Below, in pieces: positions 38,765-47,684 of a stretch of 64,000 nucleotides of DNA. The DNA is from Streptococcaceae bacterium. Its GTDB lineage: Bacteria; Bacillota; Bacilli; Lactobacillales; Streptococcaceae. The stretch covers positions 186,001 to 250,000 of the forward strand of contig CABIZZ010000002.1 of the NCBI GenBank assembly GCA_902363395.1, written 5' to 3'. The translations under genes were made by a program, and so were the position numbers. Under the pieces are notes generated by a model. That model made no database searches and was not told the DNA's origin. It worked only from the letters and a program-made list of their open reading frames with translations. How positions within the stretch are numbered: position 1 is the first letter of the stretch; the number at the start of each line of letters is the position of its first letter.

Positions 38765-40411
38765 TTAAGCATCCTCAATGATAATCGTATAGAGGACACC
38801 TTTTCCTTTTTCTGATGTAATTTGAATGTGGTAACGATCCCCAAAGTAGAGAAGGAAACGCTCGTGGACATTGACAATTCCAATGGATTGCCGTCCCTTA
38901 CTCTCTTCTACTTCTTCTCGAGGATCCCTATGACTCAATATTTGTTGGATCCGTTGCAACTGGCTCGGTTCCATTCCTCTCCCATTGTCTTGAACACGAA
39001 TTTCCACCGCTTCTCCAACACGACGGACTTTGATACTAATGACATTGTCCTTGCGCTTGTGATCAATCCCATGGACAAAGTAATTTTCCACTAATGGCTG
39101 AAGGGTAAACTTCGGAATGACCATTTCCTCTAAACCTGGTTCAATCTTAAAGCCATAGGCAATCGATTTTGGATAACGTACCATACAGAGATAGCTGTAT
39201 TTTCTACAAAATTCCAACTCATTTTCAATGGTCGTCTCTTTCTCCTCTGAAATATTGTTTCGAAGGAGACTACTAAATTCGTAAATAATATCGGCTAATT
39301 CTTCTTGATCCTGCATGACTGCATACATGCGAATAAACTCCATAGTATTATACATGAAATGCGGATTAATCTGCGCTTGCAAGGCCTTCATGTTGGCATC
39401 TTTTTGGCTCAGCTGTAGCTGATAGATATCCCGGATAGACTTGTCCATATTGTCCAACATGGTATTGGTCATTTCCGCAACTAAGAGGAGCTCCTGCTCT
39501 TTGGTATCCACATTGATCCGGCGCTCGGAATCCCCCTGGCTGATGGCTTCCATGGTATCTACCAAATCCAACACTTGTTTTTGGTAGTTACGGAAAATTC
39601 GTTGAAGCAAGAGATACAAGACCAAGACCAGGATTAGGGCGACCGAAATCATCCAGGTAAAACTAAATAAGGCTGCTCGAATCGTGTAAGAGGTCGGGAT
39701 TCCAACCCAGATTTGATAGCCGTAAGCAGTATCTCGCACAATCCACTGGCTGTGGTCTTTAGGGTTGATATCCCCTCTGTGGTAAAAAACCTTGCCCAAG
39801 GGATTATAAATCTGGACGGCTACTGGAATCGTATCTTGGATATTATCGACAACAGAATCCAATAGCGCTGGATTGATTTTAATGTAAGCCAGTCCAATAT
39901 CCTGGCCAGTCGTAACATCCGTTAAGGAGACTGGGATGGCTTGCGAGCTAGCTATGTATTGATCCGCTGGAACTTGTTCTCCCCCTTTTTTATTCTTACT
40001 GGAAACAAAGACCGTTGTATAATCGTTTAACACCAAATCGATTTGGTCGAGTGCATCGTGTTCCAAGTAAAGAGTCTCAACATTGCGGTGCAGGGAGACT
40101 TGAATATAGTTGGAGAAGTAATTGTCCAGTCGCCAACTTTCGTATTCAGAAGGCGACATTGAAAAGTACTTGTAAACTCCTTCGAGCTTGGCAGGGTTCT
40201 CTACCAGACTCTTTCCCCATTGTGTCGATCTTTTGTAGATATCCTCTACCTCAGCAGTCAAGCGAGAGGAAATCAACTGAGCAATCCGTTCGTTTTCTGC
40301 TCGCTGATTATGCCAATAGACCAAGGATACCGTCACACCTAAGGTCGTGATGATCCCCACCATGATATAGGCATAGAACTTCAAAAGAGTTGCTAACCAT
40401 ATTTTTTTCAT
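38765..40411 (-). CDS. yesM: YesM-type sensor histidine kinase
   Basis: This 548-residue kinase has two transmembrane helices (about residues 12-32 and 275-297) flanking a large extracellular sensor domain, then a HAMP linker. The His_kinase region has INPHFMYNTMEFIRMYAV (phospho-His in NPHF), and the ATPase domain LQPLVENYFVHG and VQDNGRGMEP. It likely senses a glycan or binding-protein state outside the cell. It lies 12 bases before yesN and 2 bases behind the DUF624 gene. Confidence 0.93.
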   Translation of the reverse strand: MKKIWLATLLKFYAYIMVGIITTLGVTVSLVYWHNQRAENERIAQLISSRLTAEVEDIYKRSTQWGKSLVENPAKLEGVYKYFSMSPSEYESWRLDNYFSNYIQVSLHRNVETLYLEHDALDQIDLVLNDYTTVFVSSKNKKGGEQVPADQYIASSQAIPVSLTDVTTGQDIGLAYIKINPALLDSVVDNIQDTIPVAVQIYNPLGKVFYHRGDINPKDHSQWIVRDTAYGYQIWVGIPTSYTIRAALFSFTWMISVALILVLVLYLLLQRIFRNYQKQVLDLVDTMEAISQGDSERRINVDTKEQELLLVAEMTNTMLDNMDKSIRDIYQLQLSQKDANMKALQAQINPHFMYNTMEFIRMYAVMQDQEELADIIYEFSSLLRNNISEEKETTIENELEFCRKYSYLCMVRYPKSIAYGFKIEPGLEEMVIPKFTLQPLVENYFVHGIDHKRKDNVISIKVRRVGEAVEIRVQDNGRGMEPSQLQRIQQILSHRDPREEVEESKGRQSIGIVNVHERFLLYFGDRYHIQITSEKGKGVLYTIIIEDA

Positions 40412-40413
40412 AA

Positions 40414-41025
40414 TTAAGAAACCACTTTAGAGCGAATTGTTTCATAGACTGGTTGAAAAATATCATTGACAAAGAAATGCCACAAGCCCAGTAAAACAAA
40501 GAAAAACAAAGCCGGAACGAAATGGGTAACAACCCCTAGAAGAAAGGTCCCCAAGAGAAACTTGGTCACTGCACGAATATCTAGAAAAGCACCGATGAAA
40601 CTCAACTTCAAGCTGTTGAGATAGGACAAGTCAAAATGGACTTGAAGCTTGAGATAGACTGCAAAAGTCAGGGGAGCCACCAATAAGAAAATCAAATTGA
40701 CCAATAAGATAAAAATCTGAAACAGGGACAAGTGGGGCAATTGAACCATCAGATACATGCCATAAATAAGAATAGCTTCGATTAAAAAAAATGTATAGAA
40801 AACCTGGTTGGCCCGACGAAAGTTTTCTTTATAAAGCGACCAAGCTTCAGACCAACCATATTGTTTGTAATCAGATCCATGTTCGGCATATAGACTCATA
40901 ATCGTTGCACTAGCCGGCCCAAATCCAAATAGGATCCCTCCACAAAAGGTTAAAGCCCAAAAAATCCCTGTTGCCAGCATGGCTAAATAGACCCTTGTAA
41001 AAATAAATTCAATCATTCTTCCCAT
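40414..41025 (-). CDS. DUF624 (YesL family) membrane protein
   Basis: This 203-residue protein has five or six hydrophobic segments. The YesL-type N-terminal motif FWALTFCGGILFGFGPASATIMSLY is clear. Such genes accompany YesMN two-component systems and CUT1 sugar importers in many Firmicutes. The function is unknown, perhaps in signal transfer or transporter assembly. First gene of the yesMN operon; GGAGAC precedes its ATG. Confidence 0.88.
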   Translation of the reverse strand: MGRMIEFIFTRVYLAMLATGIFWALTFCGGILFGFGPASATIMSLYAEHGSDYKQYGWSEAWSLYKENFRRANQVFYTFFLIEAILIYGMYLMVQLPHLSLFQIFILLVNLIFLLVAPLTFAVYLKLQVHFDLSYLNSLKLSFIGAFLDIRAVTKFLLGTFLLGVVTHFVPALFFFVLLGLWHFFVNDIFQPVYETIRSKVVS

Positions 41026-41097
41026 AATTTGTCTCCATGTTCATTTGCTGTAGAGGGGAGCTTACGACTTAGTATAGTTTCCCTAGTACAACTGATG

Positions 41098-41118
41098 ATT
41101 ATACCCTATATTATAGCA
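41098..41118 (-). promoter_or_regulatory. Promoter region of the DUF624-yesM-yesN operon
   Basis: On minus TGCTATAAT (41110-41118) is an extended -10 element. A second TATAAT (41098-41103) follows closely, so two starts are possible. It lies after the ngtS terminator, so the two-component genes have independent transcription. Confidence 0.6.
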
Positions 41119-41155
41119 CATTTCCCCTGATGGTTTCGATTTCAAAATCATCAAC

Positions 41156-41193
41156 AGAAAAGACTTTGAAGCGCGAAGACCTCAAAGTCTTTT
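41156..41193 (-). terminator. Terminator of the ngt transporter operon
   Basis: AAAAGACTTTGA pairs with TCAAAGTCTTTT around a 12-base loop, 27 bases after the ngtS stop. Confidence 0.88.
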
Positions 41194-41219
41194 GATAGAC
41201 TTAAGCAAGTAATGTTAGC

Positions 41220-42701
41220 TTATTTCTTAGAAGCAAGGTACTCATCGTATTGTTTTTGGATTTCATCCAAGACTTTTTGGTAGGCACCTTCTGATTTCAA
41301 TTTTTCAAGCATCTTAGGAATTTCAACTTCAGGATCTACTGTACCTGTATTGATGGCACTTGTGAATTGGTTCAAAGTGTTAGTAAGGGCAGTAATTTCT
41401 GATTTCACGTTTTCAGTGTTGAAGATGAAACCAAGTGCTGGAGATTCTTTTGCAGTTTCCAAGTCTTTCTTAGATTGTGCAATTTGCTCATCCGTTACGT
41501 TTTCGTTGATGTAAAGAATCCAGTTGTTACCAGTATTCCATCCAGACATGTGAGTGTTTCCGTTGTAGCCATCCAAGACTTTCACACGGTTTTCTTTACC
41601 TTCAACTTTTTCCCAGTTCTTGCCTTCTGGACCATAAACAAGACCGTTCAAGAGTTCTGGGTTTGTGTTCAAGAGGTTCAATACCTCCATTGCTTTTTCT
41701 TTGTTCTTAGAGTTGTTTGAGATGACAAAGTTTGCAACTTGAGTAGTGTTGTTCTTCTTGTAAAGTTGAGTGAATGGTTTGATTTCGATCTTACGGTTTG
41801 CTACACGAGTAAGCAAGCTGTTACCGTAGTCAGCAGGTCCTACTGTTTCTTCACGTACCAACCAAGTATCTTGAGAAAGGTCATATCCAGTGTCGCTTGT
41901 AGCTACGTCTTTTGGAATGTAGCCAGCTTCATAGTATTTATGAAGAGTCTTCAAGTTTTCAACATAACGTGGAATAGTGTAACGGTCAACGATCTTAGTT
42001 GTGTCACCTTGCAAATCGACAACGAATGGAAGTCCATCTACTGCAATGTAATCGAAGTCATCAGAAGGTCCACCGTAGCTCTTGTTCATTGCGAATGGAA
42101 CAACGTTTGGATCTTTTTCTTTGATCGCTTTCAAGACTGGTTCAAGAGAAGCATAGTCTTTTACGTTTGAGATGTCGATACCATATTTTTCAAGAAGTGG
42201 TCCGTTGAAGGCAAAGTTTTGTGAAGATGCAACGTTGGCTGCAACTGGAACAGCATAGATCTTGCCGTTTACAGTATTCCCTTTGATGTAAGCTGGGTCA
42301 AGTGCTTCATAGAGCTCTTTCCCTTCTTTCTTGTACAAGTCTGTCAAGTCAGCGTAAGCACCTTTTTGAGCATTGATGACATAGTTGTTTGCGAAAGCAA
42401 TATCGTAGCTTTCACCAGATGAGATGATAACGTTCATCTTCTTGTCGTAGTCACCCCAACCAAGGTATTGGATGTCTAATTTAACGCCAGCTTTTTCTTC
42501 GATGATCTTGTTGGCATTTTCTAACAAGGTATCCAAGTTATCCGGTTTGTCACCGATTTGGTACATTTTGATAACTGTTTTGCCATCTTCACTCTTAGAT
42601 GATTTTTGGTTATCACCTGTCAAGTTACCACAAGCAGCAAGAGTTGCTCCAAGTGCGAGAACGCTAGCAGAAGCTAAAGCATATTTTTTCCAATTTTTCA
42701 T
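41220..42701 (-). CDS. ngtS: N-glycan ABC transporter substrate-binding lipoprotein NgtS
   Basis: This 493-residue lipoprotein starts at ATG 42701 behind AAAGGAG; the open frame extends 36 bases further without a good start. The signal peptide ends in the lipobox LAACG (Cys about residue 24). The mature protein is a family-1 binding protein (VIKMYQIGDKPDNLDTLLE, YLGWGDYDKKMNVIISSGE). It resembles closely, from memory, the pneumococcal NgtS protein that binds N-glycans. Third gene of the transporter operon. The ATPase is missing here; in streptococci the shared MsmK normally supplies it. Confidence 0.92.
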   Translation of the reverse strand: MKNWKKYALASASVLALGATLAACGNLTGDNQKSSKSEDGKTVIKMYQIGDKPDNLDTLLENANKIIEEKAGVKLDIQYLGWGDYDKKMNVIISSGESYDIAFANNYVINAQKGAYADLTDLYKKEGKELYEALDPAYIKGNTVNGKIYAVPVAANVASSQNFAFNGPLLEKYGIDISNVKDYASLEPVLKAIKEKDPNVVPFAMNKSYGGPSDDFDYIAVDGLPFVVDLQGDTTKIVDRYTIPRYVENLKTLHKYYEAGYIPKDVATSDTGYDLSQDTWLVREETVGPADYGNSLLTRVANRKIEIKPFTQLYKKNNTTQVANFVISNNSKNKEKAMEVLNLLNTNPELLNGLVYGPEGKNWEKVEGKENRVKVLDGYNGNTHMSGWNTGNNWILYINENVTDEQIAQSKKDLETAKESPALGFIFNTENVKSEITALTNTLNQFTSAINTGTVDPEVEIPKMLEKLKSEGAYQKVLDEIQKQYDEYLASKK

Positions 42702-42764
42702 AAGAAAAACTCCTTTTTTATTTTTCTTTATTAACATTATGAAGGGTGGGTGGGAAAGGTTCGC

Positions 42765-43697
42765 TTACTCTTTCACACCACCGATGGTCAATCCTTTTAC
42801 AAAGTAACGTTGGAAGAATGGATAGAGGATAGCGATTGGAACTGTTGCCACCACCACCATGGCCATCCGACCAGTTTCCTTAGGAAGGGATTGGACTGCA
42901 CCAGCGATTTGGCTAGATGCACCGACTGATTTAGAGATGTAATCCATATTATTTTGGATTTGCATCAGCAAGTATTGAAGGGGATAGAGGTTTTCACTCT
43001 TGATATAGAGGAGAGCGTTGAACCAGTCATTCCAGAAGCCGAGGGCTGTAAAGAGACTGATGGTCGCAATCCCTGGGAGAGAAAGTGGTAAACAGATCTG
43101 GAAGAAGATCCGTGTCTCACTGGCTCCATCTATCCGAGCAGACTCAAGAATGGCTTCTGGGATCGTCCGTTTGAAGAAGGTCCGCATCAAGATGATGTTA
43201 AAAGGACTCAATAACATCGGAATGATGAGGGCTCCAACCGTATCTCCTAAATGAAGCAGCTGAGTGGTAACGATATATCCTGGTACCATCCCTGCGCTAA
43301 AGAGCATGCTCAAGAGGGCAAAGACAGTAAAGAAGTTTCTGTACTTAAAGGTTCTACGAGAGATCGCGTAGGCATAGGTCGTTGTAATGAAAACATTACA
43401 TGCTGTCCCTACAATCGTTACAAACAAGGTAATAAAGAGGGCTTGAAGAATCTTATCCTTAAATTGAACAAGGAAAAGATAGCCATCTGTACCGAATTTA
43501 GCAGGCCAAAATTGGAAGCCGTGAATTGCCAAACTTTGTTCATCTGTCAAGGAAATCATGACAACGAAGATAAAGGGCAAGATACAGGATAGAGCAACCA
43601 AGCCAACGATACTACTAAAAAAGATGTCTGCTTTCTTACTGAAGGAGTGGATCCCAACATTATCAACTTTTTCTTTTTTAATTTTTGATTTTGCCAT
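42765..43697 (-). CDS. ngtP2: N-glycan ABC transporter permease NgtP2 (CUT1 MalG type)
   Basis: This 310-residue permease starts at ATG 43697 behind AAGGAGG. It has six transmembrane segments. The EAA loop ESARIDGASETRIFFQICLPLSLPG contacts the ATPase. The C-terminus VKGLTIGGVKE is typical of the second permease of CUT1 sugar importers. It lies between NgtP1 (13 bases upstream) and NgtS. Confidence 0.93.
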   Translation of the reverse strand: MAKSKIKKEKVDNVGIHSFSKKADIFFSSIVGLVALSCILPFIFVVMISLTDEQSLAIHGFQFWPAKFGTDGYLFLVQFKDKILQALFITLFVTIVGTACNVFITTTYAYAISRRTFKYRNFFTVFALLSMLFSAGMVPGYIVTTQLLHLGDTVGALIIPMLLSPFNIILMRTFFKRTIPEAILESARIDGASETRIFFQICLPLSLPGIATISLFTALGFWNDWFNALLYIKSENLYPLQYLLMQIQNNMDYISKSVGASSQIAGAVQSLPKETGRMAMVVVATVPIAILYPFFQRYFVKGLTIGGVKE

Positions 43698-43710
43698 GGT
43701 ATCCTCCTTT

Positions 43711-44640
43711 CTAGAAGAGCGCTGCATTCTTATCAATCCGACGTGCTACAATATTAGAAAGTAAAACGAGAATCAATCCGACAACTGATTGGTAAAGACC
43801 AGCCGCTGCGGCCATCGCAATATCTCCTGATTTAGCAAGTCCGTTGTAGACATAGACATCAATTACGTTTGTCACACTATAAAGGGCACCTGAGTTATGT
43901 GGGATTTGGTAGAACAATCCAAAGTCAGCACGGAAGATATTTCCGATGGCAAGGATGGTTAAGACCGTGATCAAGGAAGCCAACTGAGGAATGGTAATGT
44001 GGCGGATTCGCTGCCACTTAGATGCTCCATCCACTGTTGCGGCTTCGTAGAAGGTTGGATCAATTCCCATGATGGTTGCATAGTACATAACACTGCTATA
44101 ACCAAAGCCTTTCCAGATTCCTAAGAAGAGGAGAAGCGCTGGCCAGATGGCAACCTCTGTATAGAAGTTGATTCCTTTCATCCCAAGTGATGTTAAGATG
44201 TGGTTAATCAAGCCTTTATCGACGTTTAAGAAGGCATCTGTAAAGAAGCTGATGATAACCCATGACAAGAAATAGGGGAACAACATTGATGTTTGAAACA
44301 CTTTAACCAACCGTTTGGAACGCATCTCACTAAAGATGATGGCAATCCCAACGGAAACAATCAAGCCCAAGAAAATAAAGGCAAGGTTGTAAAGGACGGT
44401 ATTTCTTGTAATGATATAAGCATCTTTAGAACTAAAGAGGAATTTGAAGTTATCAAATCCTACCCACTTACTCTTCATTACACTATCAATAAATCCCTCT
44501 CCGGTGATATGATAGTCTTTAAATGCGACAACGTTTCCCAAAACAGGTATGTAGAAGAATAAAATCAACCACGCTGCACCTGGTAAAACCATCAAGAAGA
44601 AAATGAGATTTTCTCTCAAGGTCTTAACAAACTTTTTCAT
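43711..44640 (-). CDS. ngtP1: N-glycan ABC transporter permease NgtP1 (CUT1 MalF type)
   Basis: This 309-residue permease starts at ATG 44640 behind GGGGGAG; the longer frame to 44661 is not favoured. It has six transmembrane segments, and the EAA loop is EAATVDGASKWQRIRHITIPQL. First gene of the ngtP1-ngtP2-ngtS operon, with its own promoter carrying a CcpA site. Confidence 0.93.
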   Translation of the reverse strand: MKKFVKTLRENLIFFLMVLPGAAWLILFFYIPVLGNVVAFKDYHITGEGFIDSVMKSKWVGFDNFKFLFSSKDAYIITRNTVLYNLAFIFLGLIVSVGIAIIFSEMRSKRLVKVFQTSMLFPYFLSWVIISFFTDAFLNVDKGLINHILTSLGMKGINFYTEVAIWPALLLFLGIWKGFGYSSVMYYATIMGIDPTFYEAATVDGASKWQRIRHITIPQLASLITVLTILAIGNIFRADFGLFYQIPHNSGALYSVTNVIDVYVYNGLAKSGDIAMAAAAGLYQSVVGLILVLLSNIVARRIDKNAALF

Positions 44641-44670
44641 CTGACTCCCCCCCTTTGTCATTTTATTTTT

Positions 44671-44684
44671 TGGTAACGTTTACA
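44671..44684 (-). promoter_or_regulatory. CcpA (cre) operator of the ngt operon
   Basis: Minus strand reads TGTAAACGTTACCA, a full match to the cre consensus. It lies 7 bases downstream of the -10 hexamer, over and just past the transcript start, where bound CcpA would block transcription. Confidence 0.8.
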
Positions 44685-44690
44685 TTTTTT

Positions 44691-44719
44691 ATTATAAAAC
44701 TCTATGAAAACTTTTTCAA
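44691..44719 (-). promoter_or_regulatory. Sigma-A promoter of the ngt operon
   Basis: On minus, TTGAAA (44714-44719), 17-base spacer, TATAAT (44691-44696): a near-consensus promoter. Confidence 0.82.
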
Positions 44720-44773
44720 ACTCCTAATTATAGAAAAAATTCTACAAATTTATGACATAGCCTTAAAAATGGA

Positions 44774-44823
44774 GAAAAAAGGAGAAGAAATTCCTCTTTT
44801 CATAGGAAATCCTTCTCCTCCTT
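44774..44823 (-). terminator. Terminator of the glycosidase operon
   Basis: A long imperfect hairpin built from AAGGAGAAG and CTTCTCC, followed by T-run on the minus strand, lies after the GH20 stop. Confidence 0.78.
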
Positions 44824-44856
44824 AAAATTCATTTTCTTTAAAGACAGCCTTTTGGA

Positions 44857-46737
44857 TTAGGTTGTATAAATAGTCGAAGCTGTCGCAATGGTGTGCCACT
44901 GGTTGGCTGTCGTTGCTGCAAAGTCCTGATCCCCGTAGAAATCATTAAATGGCAAGATCTCTACTTCTAGTTCATCGATACGAGAGATTTCGCCTGCTAG
45001 GTAGTCTTCAATCCGATTTTCTGCTCGCTTGATGCGTTGCAAGAGTCCACCCATACGGATGTCTACTGTATCCAAACCAAAGACCTTGTTTTCTTTCAAC
45101 CATTGGTGGCTAAAGAAGCTATGGAAGGTTTCAATCTTGCTTCTGAGTTTTGGCAATTCTTCTCTAACAATTTGTTGCAAGCTTTCTTTATCATCTGCGT
45201 GATAGGCCTCACGGATGCGTCGTCCTACATCCACCTTGCTACTTAAAATGGCATTCAACTGTGCCTGAGTTTCAAAAAGATAAGCGTAGATGCCTGCTTT
45301 TTCTTTGATAGTAGCAAGAGTCTCAGCTGCTTGGGCAAAGTGAGGTTTGTCCTGTTCAGGTGTCATGTGCTTGTCAAGGATTGGGCAAAGAACATCCTGA
45401 TAAAAGACATAACGGTTAGGATTGATACCACTGAGATTGTCTGGTAGATCAGGCAAGAGGTTGGCAAGATCCAGCTGCATAAAGTCCTCAACAGATAAAC
45501 CTGTATTGGTTTTGAAGTGAGCTGACAAACGCTCTAAATCATTGCGGTAGCTGAGCTCTGCCCAGATTTGCAAGCTTGGCAAGATAGAGAACTGGGCTGT
45601 TTCCCCACCATTGTCCCCCCAACCCGTCACGATGACTTCCTTGATTTGATTAGCACGGCAAGCTTTATTGGCTTCTACTGCAATGAGACGGCTGAAATGG
45701 TTGTGGGGCGTAAAACCAATCCACTTCCAGGCACCACCAGCAAAGGCGATATCTTGACTAATCTTGTGGTGATTACGGAAGTTACGGTTGTATTTTTCCT
45801 CACTATCCTGATAATAGTCCCAGTAAACCAAGGTCACACGGTCTTTGAGACGATCTAGGTAAACACGCGTTTCTTCTGGAATCTCCACATCACAGTCATA
45901 CTGACCATCTGCTGACATGAGCTTGAAGAACATATCACTCCACATCTGGCAGTGGAAACCATACTTGTCTGCAATATCCAGCACGCGCTCCAAATGTTGG
46001 CACATAAGGAGACTACGGTCCACAATACCGTTCAAGATAAGATAACGACCCAAACCGACCAAGTGAGCTTCGTCCATCCCGATATTGACCTTACGGGTTT
46101 GTAGTTTAGACAAAGTGGCAAACATACCATCAATCAGGTCGTAGACTTTTTCTTCACCAATGAGAAGAATGTCCTCTACATCACGGAGTTCTTGCACTTC
46201 TTTGACACCCCATTTGACAAAGGCTGATAAGTGAGCCAAGGTCTGGATACATGGGACAAAGGTCATGTCAAACTGCTGGGCGTAGCTTTCGATTTCCTGT
46301 AACTCTTCAGCTGAGTATGCTCCACGGAAATAACCAAAGTAAGGCTGCCCCTCGATTTGATAAGTGTCTTCCATGTAGAGCTCAAAGGTTGAATAACCCA
46401 TCAGAGCTAAGACTTCAATCATCTGCTTGGCTGATGCAACATTGAGCACGGCATTTCGCGAACAGTCAGCCATATAGGCTAAATCTTCATAAGCCGCTTG
46501 TTCTTCAACCTCTACCTTATCACCTTCTTCTAAAGCTGTTGCTAGCACAGACAAGGCGCGATAGAGTTGGTGAGGTTTGCGGTAGGTCAGTTGATACTCC
46601 CCATTCTCACCCTTGATAGAGATAGAAGCTTGGTTAGACTGAGCGACTGCCACCTCTACATCTGGTAGAGAAATGTAACTTTTTAATACTTCGATAGATT
46701 GGGCTTGTTTGGGACTAAGTCCTGTAAAACTTACCAT
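44857..46737 (-). CDS. GH20 exo-beta-N-acetylglucosaminidase/hexosaminidase (GH20C type)
   Basis: This 626-residue enzyme has no signal peptide, so it acts in the cytoplasm. The catalytic Asp-Glu pair of GH20 is in [13 protein letters not shown], preceded by typical barrel strands ([25 protein letters not shown]) and [20 protein letters not shown]. It corresponds to pneumococcal GH20C, which removes beta-linked GlcNAc/GalNAc from imported oligosaccharides. Its ATG overlaps the end of the ROK gene (ATGGTAA). Confidence 0.9.
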   Translation of the reverse strand: MVSFTGLSPKQAQSIEVLKSYISLPDVEVAVAQSNQASISIKGENGEYQLTYRKPHQLYRALSVLATALEEGDKVEVEEQAAYEDLAYMADCSRNAVLNVASAKQMIEVLALMGYSTFELYMEDTYQIEGQPYFGYFRGAYSAEELQEIESYAQQFDMTFVPCIQTLAHLSAFVKWGVKEVQELRDVEDILLIGEEKVYDLIDGMFATLSKLQTRKVNIGMDEAHLVGLGRYLILNGIVDRSLLMCQHLERVLDIADKYGFHCQMWSDMFFKLMSADGQYDCDVEIPEETRVYLDRLKDRVTLVYWDYYQDSEEKYNRNFRNHHKISQDIAFAGGAWKWIGFTPHNHFSRLIAVEANKACRANQIKEVIVTGWGDNGGETAQFSILPSLQIWAELSYRNDLERLSAHFKTNTGLSVEDFMQLDLANLLPDLPDNLSGINPNRYVFYQDVLCPILDKHMTPEQDKPHFAQAAETLATIKEKAGIYAYLFETQAQLNAILSSKVDVGRRIREAYHADDKESLQQIVREELPKLRSKIETFHSFFSHQWLKENKVFGLDTVDIRMGGLLQRIKRAENRIEDYLAGEISRIDELEVEILPFNDFYGDQDFAATTANQWHTIATASTIYTT

Positions 46738-47600
46738 TGGTTTTCCTCCTGTAACCAGTTGACAAGGGCACCGTAGAGATTGGCATCTGCGTGATAGGTG
46801 CAGGCTTGGATGACTGGAGCGATTGTATATTCTTCATAGGTTTCGACAAAAGTGTCTACTGCTTTTTGCACCCCTTTGATAAAATCTGGATTCTGACTGA
46901 TAGAGCCACCTAGGCTAATCACATCTGGATCAATCAGGTACTGGATATTGAGCAGTCCTTGAGCCAGATTACGATTCATACGCTCAATGGCTTCCTGACA
47001 AAGAGCATTGCCGGCTGCCGCTTCTTGGTAAACCTTGCGGCCATCCCAATCAGACTGACCAGATTTTTCAATGACGTAGCGAACCATGTTTCCTGTAGAA
47101 GCTAGTAGTGACCAGTTGTTGAGTTTTTCTGCTGGTTCAATGGTTGTCATGTAGCCAAACTCACCGCCCAAACCATGACGACCACGGTGAAGCTTGCCAT
47201 TGATAATCATGGCGCCACCAATCCCTGTACCAATCACGACACAGGCTGCATTTTCAATCTCAGGGTGAGCCAGTAATTCGCTGAGTCCAACACAGTTGGC
47301 ATCATTTTCTAAATGAACAGGTAGTTTGTGATGAGCAAGGGCCTCATACCAAGAAAAACCATGGATGTAAGGAATGGCACTGATCCCCTCGATCACTCCT
47401 GTTTCTTGATTGACCGCTCCTGGCACACTCATAGCAATCCCACGGTAGTCACGTTCTAACAAACGTTGGTCCACCCAAGCCAGCAACTCTTCTAGAGTCT
47501 CTGGCGTCGGTGTGTTGGTCTTATCTAAAATCTTTCCATCAGGAGTGAGACTAGCAAACTTAATCCCAGTCCCTCCGATATCAATCGTTGCAAGGGTCAT
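46731..47600 (-). CDS. ROK family sugar kinase
   Basis: This 289-residue protein starts at ATG 47600 behind AGGTG. The phosphate loop is [15 protein letters not shown], and [29 protein letters not shown] is the ROK signature; the usual zinc Cys cluster (CxCGxxGC) is missing. That cluster is lost in a subset of bacterial ROK kinases. By context it phosphorylates a sugar freed from N-glycans, such as mannose, GlcNAc or ManNAc. The pneumococcal counterpart sits in the same GH20-ROK-GH38-GH125 order. Confidence 0.88.
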   Translation of the reverse strand: MTLATIDIGGTGIKFASLTPDGKILDKTNTPTPETLEELLAWVDQRLLERDYRGIAMSVPGAVNQETGVIEGISAIPYIHGFSWYEALAHHKLPVHLENDANCVGLSELLAHPEIENAACVVIGTGIGGAMIINGKLHRGRHGLGGEFGYMTTIEPAEKLNNWSLLASTGNMVRYVIEKSGQSDWDGRKVYQEAAAGNALCQEAIERMNRNLAQGLLNIQYLIDPDVISLGGSISQNPDFIKGVQKAVDTFVETYEEYTIAPVIQACTYHADANLYGALVNWLQEENQW

Positions 47601-47613
47601 GGCTTTCACCTGT

Positions 47614-47655
47614 AAAAAGGAGCGAGTCAGTAGTTTGTTCTTACTTTTTCGCTCC
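47614..47655 (-). terminator. Terminator-like hairpin between GH38 and ROK genes
   Basis: On minus, GGAGCGA (47649-47655) pairs with TCGCTCC (47619-47625) and is followed by TTTTT. It lies directly before the ROK ribosome site, so it may reduce readthrough from GH38 into ROK-GH20. Confidence 0.65.
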
Positions 47656-47684
47656 TCCTTTCTGTTTATGTTTTCTTGTTGAAA

